NCBI GenBank assembly: GCA_020848435.1
Contig: JADLAC010000019.1
Span: 99,978 to 163,977 of the forward strand
Direction of reading: 5' to 3'
Source of the DNA: Burkholderiales bacterium
GTDB lineage: Bacteria; Pseudomonadota; Gammaproteobacteria; Burkholderiales; WYBJ01
DNA: 64,000 nucleotides
The translations under genes were made by a program, and so were the position numbers. Positions 27,939 to 36,324 of this stretch are shown here, one piece after another. The notes beneath the pieces are model-generated. The model was not told where the DNA came from. It saw nothing but the letters and a program-made list of their open reading frames with translations, and made no database searches. Positions within the stretch are counted from its first letter, which is position 1, and every line of letters begins with the position of its first letter.

Positions 27939-28158
27939 GAGGGCGCCCCCCGCGGATGCCGTCAGGTCCAGGATCTTGAACCGGAGGTTCAAGGCGGTCG
28001 CGTTCCCAGCACCTTCAGGCAATTCCGCATGGGATTCGCACACCGGTGCTGCCTAGGTTCGCAACCTGGGTTACCCCAATCTGTTGGTTCAAGCTTTCGC
28101 TTATGACCTGTTCGAACACCGCAGGGGACATGAAGTCTCGGCCGTCACGGCCTCGCGA
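27939..28158 (-). ncRNA. ssrS: 6S RNA (ends approximate)
   Basis: 6S RNA mimics an open promoter and binds housekeeping RNA polymerase in stationary phase. It is directly downstream of zapA on the same strand, the conserved place in beta- and gammaproteobacteria. Visible hallmarks are TGTCCCCTGCGGTG on the 5' side, the perfect hairpin CTTGAACC-TCC-GGTTCAAG on the 3' side, then CTGACGGCATCCGC, matching the order in E. coli 6S RNA. A strong terminator follows. The 5' and 3' ends are estimated from spacing in E. coli, with roughly 15 bases of error. ORFs drawn across it are shadows. Confidence 0.85.
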
Positions 28159-28185
28159 CCGTGTACTGCCGCGCGCACCGGGCAG

Positions 28186-28497
28186 CTAGAAGAGCTTTTC
28201 CTGCTCCGCCATCGCTGCTTCGATGCTCGCCTGCATGGAATTCATTCTACGCCTAAACTCCGCCACATCAAATCCGCCCGGAATCTTGGTGTGCAGATAA
28301 TCGTTGGCGATCGCGAGCGCGGTCATGATCGCGATCCGCTCCAAGCCGATCACCTTGCTCTTGTCGCGCATCTCGACCATGCGCCGGTCGACGTAGGCAA
28401 CCGCTTCGAGCAGCTCGCGCTCTTCGTTCTCCGGACAGGCGACGCGAAATTCGCGCCCCATTACCTTGAAGTCGATCTGCTTGACCGCTGCCATCAT
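28186..28497 (-). CDS. zapA: Cell division protein ZapA
   Basis: A 103-residue ZapA, which binds and cross-links FtsZ filaments at midcell. It shows the family pattern VKQIDFKVMGREFRVACPENEE, then LLEAVAYVDRRMVEMR and the C-terminal coiled coil. The start could be either Met of the MM pair. It overlaps the end of the small coiled-coil gene upstream and is followed directly by 6S RNA, the standard order. Confidence 0.95.
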   Translation of the reverse strand: MMAAVKQIDFKVMGREFRVACPENEERELLEAVAYVDRRMVEMRDKSKVIGLERIAIMTALAIANDYLHTKIPGGFDVAEFRRRMNSMQASIEAAMAEQEKLF

Positions 28498-28691
28498 TCG
28501 TCCTCGGGCAGATGGGCCAATAAGGTCTCCAGCCGCGTCTTGGCGGCATCGACCTTCTCGCCCAGACGCTTGTTGTCGTTGCTGGCCTGGGCCAACTGCT
28601 GGCGCAAGTCGCGATTCTGCTCGCGCAAGCGCTGCGTAAGCTCGATCAGTTGACCGACGCGTTCTTCCAGGATTTTCAGGTCCGGATCCAT
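28494..28691 (-). CDS. Small coiled-coil protein, ZapB-like (TIGR02449 type)
   Basis: A 65-residue protein that is almost one continuous coiled coil (LEERVGQLIELTQRLREQNR onward), of the short ZapB-like family usually encoded just before zapA; it probably stabilises the Z ring with ZapA. Its stop overlaps the zapA start. There is no Shine-Dalgarno sequence before the ATG, and a promoter -10 box lies only eight bases upstream, so its mRNA appears to be leaderless. Confidence 0.85.
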   Translation of the reverse strand: MDPDLKILEERVGQLIELTQRLREQNRDLRQQLAQASNDNKRLGEKVDAAKTRLETLLAHLPEDE

Positions 28692-28699
28692 GAGGTCGG

Positions 28700-28729
28700 A
28701 CTATAGTTTGGGCCCTCTTGGTCGGTCAA
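28700..28729 (-). promoter_or_regulatory. Sigma-70 promoter for zapB-like/zapA (leaderless)
   Basis: On the minus strand TTGACC, 18 bases, TATAGT. The expected transcription start falls within about three bases of the ATG of the ZapB-like gene, giving a leaderless message. Confidence 0.65.
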
Positions 28730-28886
28730 CTGATAAGATACCGGCGCGACTGTGCTTTCGCGCTGCGGCAGGCTTCGCGCAGCGCGCGCGGCGCCGATGC
28801 GATATTCGGAGAAGTTTGCACGGGCTCATGTCGACTGCATCAGCGCAGCGCAGGCCACGGCCCGGGGCTGGCGCATAATCGCACCC

Positions 28887-30671
28887 ATGGCGCGTAGTCC
28901 CCTTTCCAGCGGCGCCCTTTATTGGCGCCTGCTCGGCTATGTCAAACCCTACTGGCACGCATTCGCGCTGTCGCTGGGCGCCATGGCGGTCGTGGCCGCG
29001 AGCGAGCCGGCGTTGCCTGCGCTGATGAAACCCCTGCTCGACGGCACCTTCGTCGAGCGCGATGCGCGCGTCATGCAGTGGATGCCGCTCGCGATCGTGG
29101 CATTGTTCGCCATCCGCGGCGTGGCGACCTATCTGGGAGCCTACGCGATCAATTGGGTCGGCAACAAAGTCGTGCTCGACCTGCGCCAAGCGATGTTCGC
29201 GCGCCTGCTCAACCTGCCGGCGGTGTATTACGACGATCACCCGACCGGCAATCTGCTGTCGAAGATTACCTACGACGTGACCCAAGTCACCCAGGCCGCC
29301 ACCAGCGTCGTCACCATCGCCGTCAAGGACGTCCTCACCATCCTGGGGCTGCTCGGCTGGCTGCTGTGGCTCGATTGGCGCCTCACCATGCTCGCGTTGG
29401 CGATGGCGCCGGTGATCATGCTGATCGTTCGCGTGCTCAGCAAGCGTCTGCGCAACGCGAGCCGCGAATCGCAACGGGCGATGGGCGATCTCACCCAGGT
29501 GCTGGAAGAGGCGATCGAAGGCCAGCGCGAGGTGAAGCTGTTCGGCGGCCAGGGTTACGAGACGGCGCGTTTCGGCCGCCAAGCGAACCAGGTTCGCCGC
29601 TACGCCATGAAACAGGCGATCGCGGCGGCCATCAACGTGCCGCTGGTACAGATGGTGGCGGCGGCCGCGCTCTCGCTCATCATCTATCTCGCCGTGCGCC
29701 AGGCGGCCGCAGATGTCGCTACCGTCGGCGGATTCGTTTCGTTCGTGATCGCCATGATGATGCTGACCGCGCCGCTGAAGCGCCTGACCTCGATCAACGA
29801 GTACTTGCAGAAGGGTCTCGCGGCGGCAGAATCGGTGTTCGATATCCTCGACGAGGACGGCGAGCGCGATACCGGCACGACGGCGCTTGGCCGCGCCCGC
29901 GGCGAGATCCGCTTCGAGCGCGTGAGCTTTCGCTATCCGGGCCGCGAGGAGGCGGCGCTCGAGAGTCTCGATCTCGTCATCCGGCCGGGAGAAACCGTGG
30001 CCCTGGTCGGCCAGTCGGGTAGCGGCAAGACGACGCTGGTGAACCTGGTGCCGCGCTTCTACCAGCCGAGCGCGGGCCGCATCCTGCTCGACGGCATCGA
30101 CCTATCCGATTTGCGCTTGTCGAGCTTGCGCGCCAATGTCGCGCTGGTGTCCCAGCACGTCATCCTGTTCAACGACAGCATCGCCGCCAACATCGCCTAC
30201 GGCGACATGCGCGAGGCGAGCCGCGAGCGCATCATCGCCGCCGCCGAAGCCGCGCACGCGATGCAGTTCATCGCAACCCTGCCCGATGGCTTGGAGACCC
30301 CGATCGGCGAGAACGGGGTCAAGCTCTCGGGCGGCCAGCGGCAACGGCTCGCCATCGCGCGGGCGCTGCTTCGCGATGCGCCTATTCTCATCCTCGATGA
30401 AGCGACCTCCGCGCTCGACAGCGAATCCGAGCGTCATATCCAGGCCGCGCTCGCTACGCTGCTGCAAGGACGTACTACGCTGGTGATCGCGCACCGGCTT
30501 TCCACGGTGGAACGGGCCGATCGCATCGTCGTGCTCGAGCGCGGCCGGATCGCGGAGGTCGGCAGGCATTGCGAGCTGCTGGCACGTGATGGCATTTATT
30601 CACGGCTGCACCGCATGCAGTTCGAAGCCGCGCCGCTGCCCGAAACGCTGGTCGGCGACGGGCGCGCCTAG
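28887..30671 (+). CDS. msbA: Lipid A export permease/ATP-binding protein MsbA
   Basis: A 594-residue ABC half-transporter that flips lipid A-core across the inner membrane. Six membrane helices span about residues 15-310. The nucleotide-binding domain has Walker A GQSGSGKTT, signature LSGGQRQRLAIARALL, Walker B ILILDEATSALD and the H-loop IAHRLSTV. The start at MARSPLS is used because the 45 upstream codons of the ORF are not MsbA-like; its ribosome-binding site is poor. It lies beside the LPS/O-antigen genes, which fits its job, but is transcribed convergently with them. Confidence 0.93.
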   Translation: MARSPLSSGALYWRLLGYVKPYWHAFALSLGAMAVVAASEPALPALMKPLLDGTFVERDARVMQWMPLAIVALFAIRGVATYLGAYAINWVGNKVVLDLRQAMFARLLNLPAVYYDDHPTGNLLSKITYDVTQVTQAATSVVTIAVKDVLTILGLLGWLLWLDWRLTMLALAMAPVIMLIVRVLSKRLRNASRESQRAMGDLTQVLEEAIEGQREVKLFGGQGYETARFGRQANQVRRYAMKQAIAAAINVPLVQMVAAAALSLIIYLAVRQAAADVATVGGFVSFVIAMMMLTAPLKRLTSINEYLQKGLAAAESVFDILDEDGERDTGTTALGRARGEIRFERVSFRYPGREEAALESLDLVIRPGETVALVGQSGSGKTTLVNLVPRFYQPSAGRILLDGIDLSDLRLSSLRANVALVSQHVILFNDSIAANIAYGDMREASRERIIAAAEAAHAMQFIATLPDGLETPIGENGVKLSGGQRQRLAIARALLRDAPILILDEATSALDSESERHIQAALATLLQGRTTLVIAHRLSTVERADRIVVLERGRIAEVGRHCELLARDGIYSRLHRMQFEAAPLPETLVGDGRA

Positions 30672-30675
30672 CCCC

Positions 30676-30698
30676 AATGCCGGTTAGTAACCGGCATT
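30676..30698. terminator. Perfect 10-bp hairpin between convergent genes
   Basis: AATGCCGGTT-AGT-AACCGGCATT starts five bases after the msbA stop and lies before the end of the convergent methyltransferase gene. There is no T-run on either side, so it may act as a bidirectional pause or mRNA-stabilising hairpin rather than a classical terminator. Confidence 0.6.
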
Positions 30699-30729
30699 GC
30701 GCCTAGCCCGACCTCGGAGCGAGGGTGTC

Positions 30730-31599
30730 TTACGGCATGCTGGAGGCGCCGCGACCCGGCTTGCGCAGGTAAGCGAGCATATCGTGTCCACGGCCAAGCC
30801 AGCGCGCCGGCGCGTTGAGCGCTTGCGCGATGAGCTTGGCGAGCCGGTACGCAGGGCGCGAGTGTTGGAAACGGTCCTGGAGATTGACGTTACGCGTCTC
30901 GATGCGCGCGACCTCGAAGCCCGTGCGTTGCGCGGCCAGGTGCATCGATGCGATGCTGAAGAAACTGACGTGGCCGCCATGGCGCTCGATGTGGAAGTAG
31001 TCCCACCGCGCGCCGAGGCAGCGCACCGTCCAGCTCGCGGTATTTCCCGTCCCGATCAACAACATCCCGCCGGGGCGCAAGATGCGATGACATTCGCGTA
31101 ACAGCGGCAACGGCCGGGGCAGGTGCTCGATCACTTCGAACAGCGTTACCGCATCGAAGCTCGCGGCGGGAAATGCGGCTTGCTCGAGCGTGCCGGTGAA
31201 AACGTCCAGGCCGGCTGCGCGTGCGCTGGCCGCGGCGCTTGGTGCGGGTTCCACGCCGCGCGCGTTGACGGCGCAATCGCGCGCGGCGAGAAGAAAAGCA
31301 CCGCTCGAGCAGCCGACATCGAGCAGCTCGAGCGTCGCCGGGGTCTTGCCGGCCCATGCCGCGAGATGCTGCAATCGACGCCGGGCCAGCATGCGCCGGC
31401 GTTGCGCCGAGCGCTCGTCCGGCGCCGTCCCGCGCGGATGGTCGAACTCGCTCATCGAGGCGCGATAACGCTCGGCGTCGACCCGGCTGACGAGTTGCCC
31501 GCAGGCGGAGCAGCGATGCAGCGGCCCCTGTGCCAACAGGATGCGGCTAGATGCCAGTCCGGCGCCACATTCGAGCGGGCAGGCGTCGATCAACGCCAT
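30730..31599 (-). CDS. SAM-dependent methyltransferase with N-terminal Cys-rich motif
   Basis: A 289-residue class I methyltransferase. The N-terminus has paired cysteines (CPLEC and CSACG) that may bind zinc. The SAM motif is LELLDVGCSSGAFLLAARD, then FDAVTLFEVIEHLPRPLPLL and RILRPGGMLLIGTGN. The acceptor is probably a sugar of the surface polysaccharide, judged from the operon. It starts four bases after the stop of the glycosyltransferase-9 gene, and is the last gene of the minus-strand cluster. Confidence 0.85.
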   Translation of the reverse strand: MALIDACPLECGAGLASSRILLAQGPLHRCSACGQLVSRVDAERYRASMSEFDHPRGTAPDERSAQRRRMLARRRLQHLAAWAGKTPATLELLDVGCSSGAFLLAARDCAVNARGVEPAPSAAASARAAGLDVFTGTLEQAAFPAASFDAVTLFEVIEHLPRPLPLLRECHRILRPGGMLLIGTGNTASWTVRCLGARWDYFHIERHGGHVSFFSIASMHLAAQRTGFEVARIETRNVNLQDRFQHSRPAYRLAKLIAQALNAPARWLGRGHDMLAYLRKPGRGASSMP

Positions 31600-31602
31600 C
31601 GG

Positions 31603-32811
31603 CTAATCGCCCCGGCGCGGCGCGGCCGGCGTGCCGATCGCATGGAAGCCCGGCTCGGCGCTGCCCGGCGGCTGCGGCGCTTCGCCGGGGCGAGAACGCG
31701 TGTCCGGGTGCCGCAGCATCGTCTCGACGGCGGCGATGACGCGTCGCGCCGGCAATTGCTGCAGGCATGCGCTCAGGCTCGTGGTGTGGCGATCACAGCC
31801 TTCCTGCAGGCAGGGCACGCACGCGCCTTCCCCTTGCAGCAGGAAAACGTTGCCGACGTGCTGACTGCCCCGGCGGCGGTACGGGGACAGCCCAGCGTTC
31901 TGATCGCGAGGCCACGGTCCCCATTTCACCGGGTTCGACGGCCCGAACAGCGCGACGGTGGGCACGCCGCTCGCCGCGGCAGCATGGGTGACCACGGTAT
32001 CGGGGCCGATCGCCAGGCTTGCCCGTGACAGCAGGCAGGCGACCTGCGGCAGGCTGAAGTGCGGCGCCAGCGTGCTGGCCGCGGCGCCGAGTCGGCTTCG
32101 CACTGCCTCGATCGCGGCGCGCTCCGCGGGTTCGTCCGAGCCGGTGAGCACGATGGTCATGCCGCGTTCGCTCAGCCATCGGCCGAGCTCGATCCAGCCG
32201 TCTTGACGCCAGTCCTTGTAGCGGAACTTGCTGCTCAAGTGGAGCACCGCGATCGGCCCCGGATTCGAGCCCAGCGCGGCGCGCACTTGTGCTTCGTCGG
32301 CCGCGCTCCATGCTAGCGCGGCATGGTAGCAGCGCTCGATGCCGAGGGCATCGGCGAGTTGCAGATTCAGCGCGATGGTATGGGTATCGAGGTCGTCGAA
32401 CGCAACCCAGGCATCGAGCGCTTTGCGTTTCCAAGCGTGGCTCGCTCCCGGCAACGCCAAGCCGATGCGTCGTCGGCCGCCCGCCCACGCGTACAGGGTG
32501 GGTCGATCGCCTGCGCCCGTCGAGAGCGCCAGGTCGTAGCGGCGCCACAGTTGCCGGAAGAGCGTGAGGTGCTGGCGAAGCGGCGGCCGCCGAGCTACCG
32601 TGAGCACCGTATCCAAGTCCGGGTTGGCGGCGAGCACGCCCGCGGTATCGTCGAACACCAGCGCGTGCAGCCTCGCGGCGGGCCAGGCCGCGCGCAGCGA
32701 GCGGATGAGAGGGGTGGCGAGCAGGACGTCGCCCATGCGCTGCGTCGCGACGATGAGCACGCTGCGGGGAGGCTCGGGCAATGACAGCCTCTTAGATGGC
32801 ATGCGATTCAA
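31603..32811 (-). CDS. Glycosyltransferase family 9 (heptosyltransferase-like)
   Basis: A 402-residue ADP-heptose:LPS heptosyltransferase-family (GT9) protein: VLIVATQRMGDVLLATPLIR at the N-terminus and the nucleotide-binding GPDTVVTHAAAASGVPTVALFGPSNPVKWGPWP near the C-terminus. GT9 enzymes add heptose to the LPS core; C-terminal CVPCLQEGC cysteines are also typical. The ATG overlaps the upstream GT2 stop by four bases (ATGA). Confidence 0.9.
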   Translation of the reverse strand: MNRMPSKRLSLPEPPRSVLIVATQRMGDVLLATPLIRSLRAAWPAARLHALVFDDTAGVLAANPDLDTVLTVARRPPLRQHLTLFRQLWRRYDLALSTGAGDRPTLYAWAGGRRRIGLALPGASHAWKRKALDAWVAFDDLDTHTIALNLQLADALGIERCYHAALAWSAADEAQVRAALGSNPGPIAVLHLSSKFRYKDWRQDGWIELGRWLSERGMTIVLTGSDEPAERAAIEAVRSRLGAAASTLAPHFSLPQVACLLSRASLAIGPDTVVTHAAAASGVPTVALFGPSNPVKWGPWPRDQNAGLSPYRRRGSQHVGNVFLLQGEGACVPCLQEGCDRHTTSLSACLQQLPARRVIAAVETMLRHPDTRSRPGEAPQPPGSAEPGFHAIGTPAAPRRGD

Positions 32812-33659
32812 GCGCTCGCGGCCGAATCGATATAACGATCGAGGCCCATCTCGGCGCGAAACCCACGGCCTGCGAGCGCGGCGGCAAGCTGCGCTTCGTT
32901 GCGCGGCAGGCGGCTGCGGTCATGCTCGACATGCCAGAGATGGAACACCGGCGCGAAGAACCGGCCGCTCTTGTGCAATACGCCGGCATGGAGGAGGCGA
33001 ATGACGAGGTCGGAATCCTCCAGTCCCCAGCCCTCGTAGCGTTCGTCGAGACCGTTCACGCGCAGCAGGTCCTCGCGCCACAGACCGAGGTTGCAGGTCT
33101 TGACGCCGCGCCACAGACGCGGCCGGGAGCGCCGAAAGATCGCTTCAGGGGAAAAACGCAACAGCGGCAGTACGCGATTCGCGTCGCGGCGCAGCCATGC
33201 GCCCAGCCAACGCAATGTTCCCCACTCGTGAATCGGTAGTTGTTCGGCGAGCACGCGCCGCGTGAACGCCTGCGGCAGGAGGATCCTGTTGCCGGCGACG
33301 AAGCGACCGCGCTCCGCCAGTTGGCGATGGGCGGCGACGAAGCGGCGCGGCGGAACGCAATCGCCGTCGGTGAAGATCAGATAGTCGGCATGCGTGCGCG
33401 CAGCCGCTCGATTGCGAACGGCGGCAGCACGAAAGCCCCGGTCCTCCTGCCACACGTGCTCGACTGGCATGCTCATGCGGCTTGCGAAATCGCGCACCAG
33501 CCGGCCGGTAGATTCTTCCGAGCCGTCGTCGGCGACCATCACGTCGAAGCCCCGGTCAGTCTGGGCGGCGTAGCCCTCGAGCACGGCGCGCAAGGCGTCG
33601 GGGCGGTTATAGGTCGTGAGGATGATGGCGATGCGCATGAGCGGCGCCGTGGTCACCAC
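32808..33659 (-). CDS. Glycosyltransferase family 2
   Basis: A 283-residue GT-A glycosyltransferase: IAIILTTYNRPDALRAVLEG, VADDGSEEST and the metal-binding FTDGDC, then a C-terminal galactosyltransferase-like segment (LRVNGLDERYEGWGLEDSDL). The pattern EDRGFRAAAVRNRAA resembles LPS-core GT2 enzymes. An alternative start is MRIAIIL at 33638. Part of the core-type gene run. Confidence 0.88.
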   Translation of the reverse strand: MVTTAPLMRIAIILTTYNRPDALRAVLEGYAAQTDRGFDVMVADDGSEESTGRLVRDFASRMSMPVEHVWQEDRGFRAAAVRNRAAARTHADYLIFTDGDCVPPRRFVAAHRQLAERGRFVAGNRILLPQAFTRRVLAEQLPIHEWGTLRWLGAWLRRDANRVLPLLRFSPEAIFRRSRPRLWRGVKTCNLGLWREDLLRVNGLDERYEGWGLEDSDLVIRLLHAGVLHKSGRFFAPVFHLWHVEHDRSRLPRNEAQLAAALAGRGFRAEMGLDRYIDSAASA

Positions 33660-33677
33660 TCGTCCTGTGCGTGCGTG

Positions 33678-34292
33678 TCAGATGTGCGCGGTCGAGCCAG
33701 TAACGATACCGCGAGTCTGCAGCAGGGTGTGAACCCGGTCCACGCAGGCGTTGACGGAATCGACTTCCGTATCGAGCACGAGATCCGGGGCGACCGGTTC
33801 TTCGTAGGGTGCCGAAATGCCGGTGAAGTCGCGAATCTCTCCGGCACGCGCCTTTCGGTAGATGCCCTTTTGGTCCCGGTTTTCGCAGACCGCTATCGAG
33901 CATCGGCAATATATTTCCATAAAGCGTTCTCTTCCGATCCGATCTCGAAGGCGATCCCGGTCCGCACGGTATGGGGAAATGAACGCAGCGAGCGAAATGA
34001 CACCTGCCTCCATGAACAAGCGGGCCATCTCCCCGATGCGGCGAATGTTCTCGTGCCGGTCGTCGGCGGAAAAGCCGAGATCGGCGCACAGCCCGTGCCG
34101 GACGTTGTCGCCATCGAAGACGAAGGTGTGGCAGCCCTGATCAAACAAAACGCGTTCGAGCGCGTGCGCAATCGTCGATTTGCCTGCGTTCGACAAGCCA
34201 GTAAACCAAACGACGCCGGCGCGGTGACGATTGCGCTGCACGCGCTCCGCTTGGGAGACCCCCGGGAGGTGCCAATACAGGTTTCGATCCAC
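33678..34292 (-). CDS. cysC: Adenylylsulfate (APS) kinase, GTG start
   Basis: A 204-residue APS kinase that makes PAPS, the donor for sulfation, from APS and ATP. Family motifs are NLYWHLPGV, Walker A GLSNAGKST, FDGDNVRHGLCADLGFS, ENIRRIGEMARLF and the C-terminal DLVLDTEVDSV. No ATG lies near the family N-terminus; the GTG at 34292 fits, five bases after the upstream stop. It has no CysD/CysN sulfurylase or sulfotransferase beside it and sits among glycosyltransferases, suggesting a role in polysaccharide sulfation; that is inference. Confidence 0.9.
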   Translation of the reverse strand: MDRNLYWHLPGVSQAERVQRNRHRAGVVWFTGLSNAGKSTIAHALERVLFDQGCHTFVFDGDNVRHGLCADLGFSADDRHENIRRIGEMARLFMEAGVISLAAFISPYRADRDRLRDRIGRERFMEIYCRCSIAVCENRDQKGIYRKARAGEIRDFTGISAPYEEPVAPDLVLDTEVDSVNACVDRVHTLLQTRGIVTGSTAHI

Positions 34293-34297
34293 GTGGC

Positions 34298-35110
34298 CTA
34301 TTCTAATCGATCGTTCCGGCTGGATTTCGTGTTCGTCGCCTCTTCCAGCAGCATCAGCTTCAGATAGCGATAGTAGGCGCCTTCGGCATTCGAAACCGCC
34401 AGCATGAAGCCCTCGCGGCCGTCGAGGAAGCCGGCACGCAAGCCGTAGGTGCGAACGAATGTCCAGGCGCCATGGCCGAGGGCGCGGACAAGCGATCCCT
34501 TGCGCCCGGCGCGGTGCATCTGCTCGGCGCCGGCGCTCGAATAGCGGTTCAGCTTGTCGAGGACTTCGTCCAAGTCGACGAAGGCTTCGTGCAACAGGGG
34601 ATGCGCGAGCGTGCGTACTGGCCCCGAAACGATCAACCGTTCGTGCACGGAATCGACGCTGAAACGGGCCGAGCCGCGTCGAAAGAGCCGTGTCACCCGA
34701 TCGGGCCACCAGCCGCCATGGCGCATCGCCCGACCGCAGTAGGAGGATAGCCGCGGCATGGCAAACGCCACCGCATCACCCGGCGCATCGAGCGCGACTT
34801 CGATGTCGACGCGCAACTCGGGTGAAACGCGCTCATCGGCGTCCAGGCAGAGGATCCAGTCGCCGCTACACCGCTCGATGGCGCGGTTCTTCTGCGCGCC
34901 GAAACCCGGCCAGTCGGTGGATTCGGCGTGGGCCCCATGGTCGCGGCAAATCTCGACGGTACGGTCGGTGCTGCCGGAGTCAAGAACGACGACCTCGTCG
35001 ACCCAGGCGATCGATCGCAGGCAAGCGCCGATAGCGTGCGCTTCGTCGCGCGCGATAATTGCGGCCGATAGTCTGGGTCGGGCAGGGGAAGAGCAATGGC
35101 GCGGGTTCAT
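34298..35110 (-). CDS. Glycosyltransferase family 2, WaaE/KdtX-like
   Basis: A 270-residue GT2 of the LPS core type: LSAAIIARDEAHAIGACLRS, VDEVVVLDSGSTDRTVEICR, WPGFGAQKNRAIE and CLDADERVSPEL. This run of motifs is that of WaaE-like beta-1,4-glucosyltransferases. Its ATG overlaps the stop of the ligase gene by four bases (ATGA at 35107-35110). Confidence 0.88.
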   Translation of the reverse strand: MNPRHCSSPARPRLSAAIIARDEAHAIGACLRSIAWVDEVVVLDSGSTDRTVEICRDHGAHAESTDWPGFGAQKNRAIERCSGDWILCLDADERVSPELRVDIEVALDAPGDAVAFAMPRLSSYCGRAMRHGGWWPDRVTRLFRRGSARFSVDSVHERLIVSGPVRTLAHPLLHEAFVDLDEVLDKLNRYSSAGAEQMHRAGRKGSLVRALGHGAWTFVRTYGLRAGFLDGREGFMLAVSNAEGAYYRYLKLMLLEEATNTKSSRNDRLE

Positions 35111-36324
35111 GACGAATCCGTAGTCCTGGCGGCGGCAAATAGTAGCGCGCTTGCCCAGGCGAAGAACAAGCCTTCGGCATGATCGTTGAATGTCGACGAA
35201 ACCAACCCGGCCGCGATGAATATCACCACGAGGCCGCGAGCCGCGAGCCGATCACGCGGATCCGTTATCGCGGCCGCGCTGCGCCACTGCACGATCAGCA
35301 GTGCAAACAACGCCAGCAGACCCACCACGCCCAGTTCGGCGCCTATCAGCAAGAAAGCGTTGTGCGGATGATCCGTGACCACCATGCCGCTTTCGGCCAC
35401 CTTACGCTCGTACGCCGCGCGAAAGGCACCGGTGCCTGCGCCGAGCAGCGGGCGCTCGGCGATCATTCCCACCGTGTTGCGATAGAACTCCAGTCGCAGC
35501 CCCACCGACGAGTCTTGCGCCTGCGCCGTACCCGGCTTCCACGCCGAGGCTTCTTCCCAAGCGCGCGCCGCGCGCTCGTGCAGCGCGGTTCGCGGCAGGA
35601 ACCAAGCAGTCGAGGCAACGAGCGCGAGCCCGAGCGCCGCGATACCGAGCCCGCGCCAGCGCAGCCGTGACAGGAGGAGATAGATGCTCACAGCAAAGAG
35701 TGCGAGTTGTCCGGTGCGCCCCGGGATCAGCAGCAGGATGTTCAACGCCGCCAGAAGGGCGAGCGCCCATAGGGCTAGGCGCGCCTGAACCATCCGGGCT
35801 TTCATCGCCTCGAGCGCGAATAGTAGTGCGGCTGCCGCCATGAGCACGTTGTGGGTGATGTGGTACTTGAATACCACCGGGTAATCCGGCCGTCCCTTGA
35901 GGCCGGGAATCGATTCCGCGATGCCGCTCCAGAGCACGAACGAAAGCGCGAGCACCCCCGCCGATGTGGCTAGGAAGGCGACCCGTGCCCGTTGCTGCGT
36001 CTTGGGGTCGGCGAATAGGGTCAGCAATACCGCGAGCAGGATGAAGCGAACGACATCCGCCATGGCATTACGCAACTGCGGCAGGGGGATCGGCGACCAG
36101 AGCATCCCGAGTGCGATTACCGCGGCGAAGCCCAGGGCCGCGACACCGACCGGATGCGAGGCCATCGACTTCGCCTTCTCGGCCAACCGACCGTTCGCTA
36201 GCCACGCGGCCACAAGAACGACCAACAGCAAGTTGTCCAGCGCGACCGACACCGGAATGGAGCAGCCGAGGCCGATGGCGCACCATCGGGCTGGCGCGAG
36301 CGCGCGCGGCGCGGCGCGGATCAT
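35107..36324 (-). CDS. O-antigen ligase/polymerase family membrane protein (Wzy_C)
   Basis: A 405-residue membrane protein with about ten to twelve helices and a Wzy_C domain: NTVGMIAERPLLGAGTGAFR, then the large periplasmic loop and HPHNAFLLIGAELGVVGLLA. Such proteins are either WaaL, which joins O antigen to lipid A-core, or Wzy polymerase. Being among core glycosyltransferases favours WaaL, but it is the only such protein in the window, so a Wzy role cannot be excluded. The ATG overlaps the methyltransferase stop (ATGA). Confidence 0.85.
   Translation of the reverse strand: MIRAAPRALAPARWCAIGLGCSIPVSVALDNLLLVVLVAAWLANGRLAEKAKSMASHPVGVAALGFAAVIALGMLWSPIPLPQLRNAMADVVRFILLAVLLTLFADPKTQQRARVAFLATSAGVLALSFVLWSGIAESIPGLKGRPDYPVVFKYHITHNVLMAAAALLFALEAMKARMVQARLALWALALLAALNILLLIPGRTGQLALFAVSIYLLLSRLRWRGLGIAALGLALVASTAWFLPRTALHERAARAWEEASAWKPGTAQAQDSSVGLRLEFYRNTVGMIAERPLLGAGTGAFRAAYERKVAESGMVVTDHPHNAFLLIGAELGVVGLLALFALLIVQWRSAAAITDPRDRLAARGLVVIFIAAGLVSSTFNDHAEGLFFAWASALLFAAARTTDSS

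Noticed and set aside
27825-28043. 72-codon ORFs on both strands
   Set aside because: They lie on the 6S RNA gene and its terminator and have no family signal.
28708-28736. TTGGGC-N17-TGATAA as an msbA promoter
   Set aside because: The -10 element is poor; the same DNA holds a much better minus-strand promoter for the zapB-like gene.
33678-34709. Long N-terminal extension of CysC, as a possible CysNC fusion
   Set aside because: The extra 139 residues are a shadow of the glycosyltransferase gene and contain no GTPase motif.
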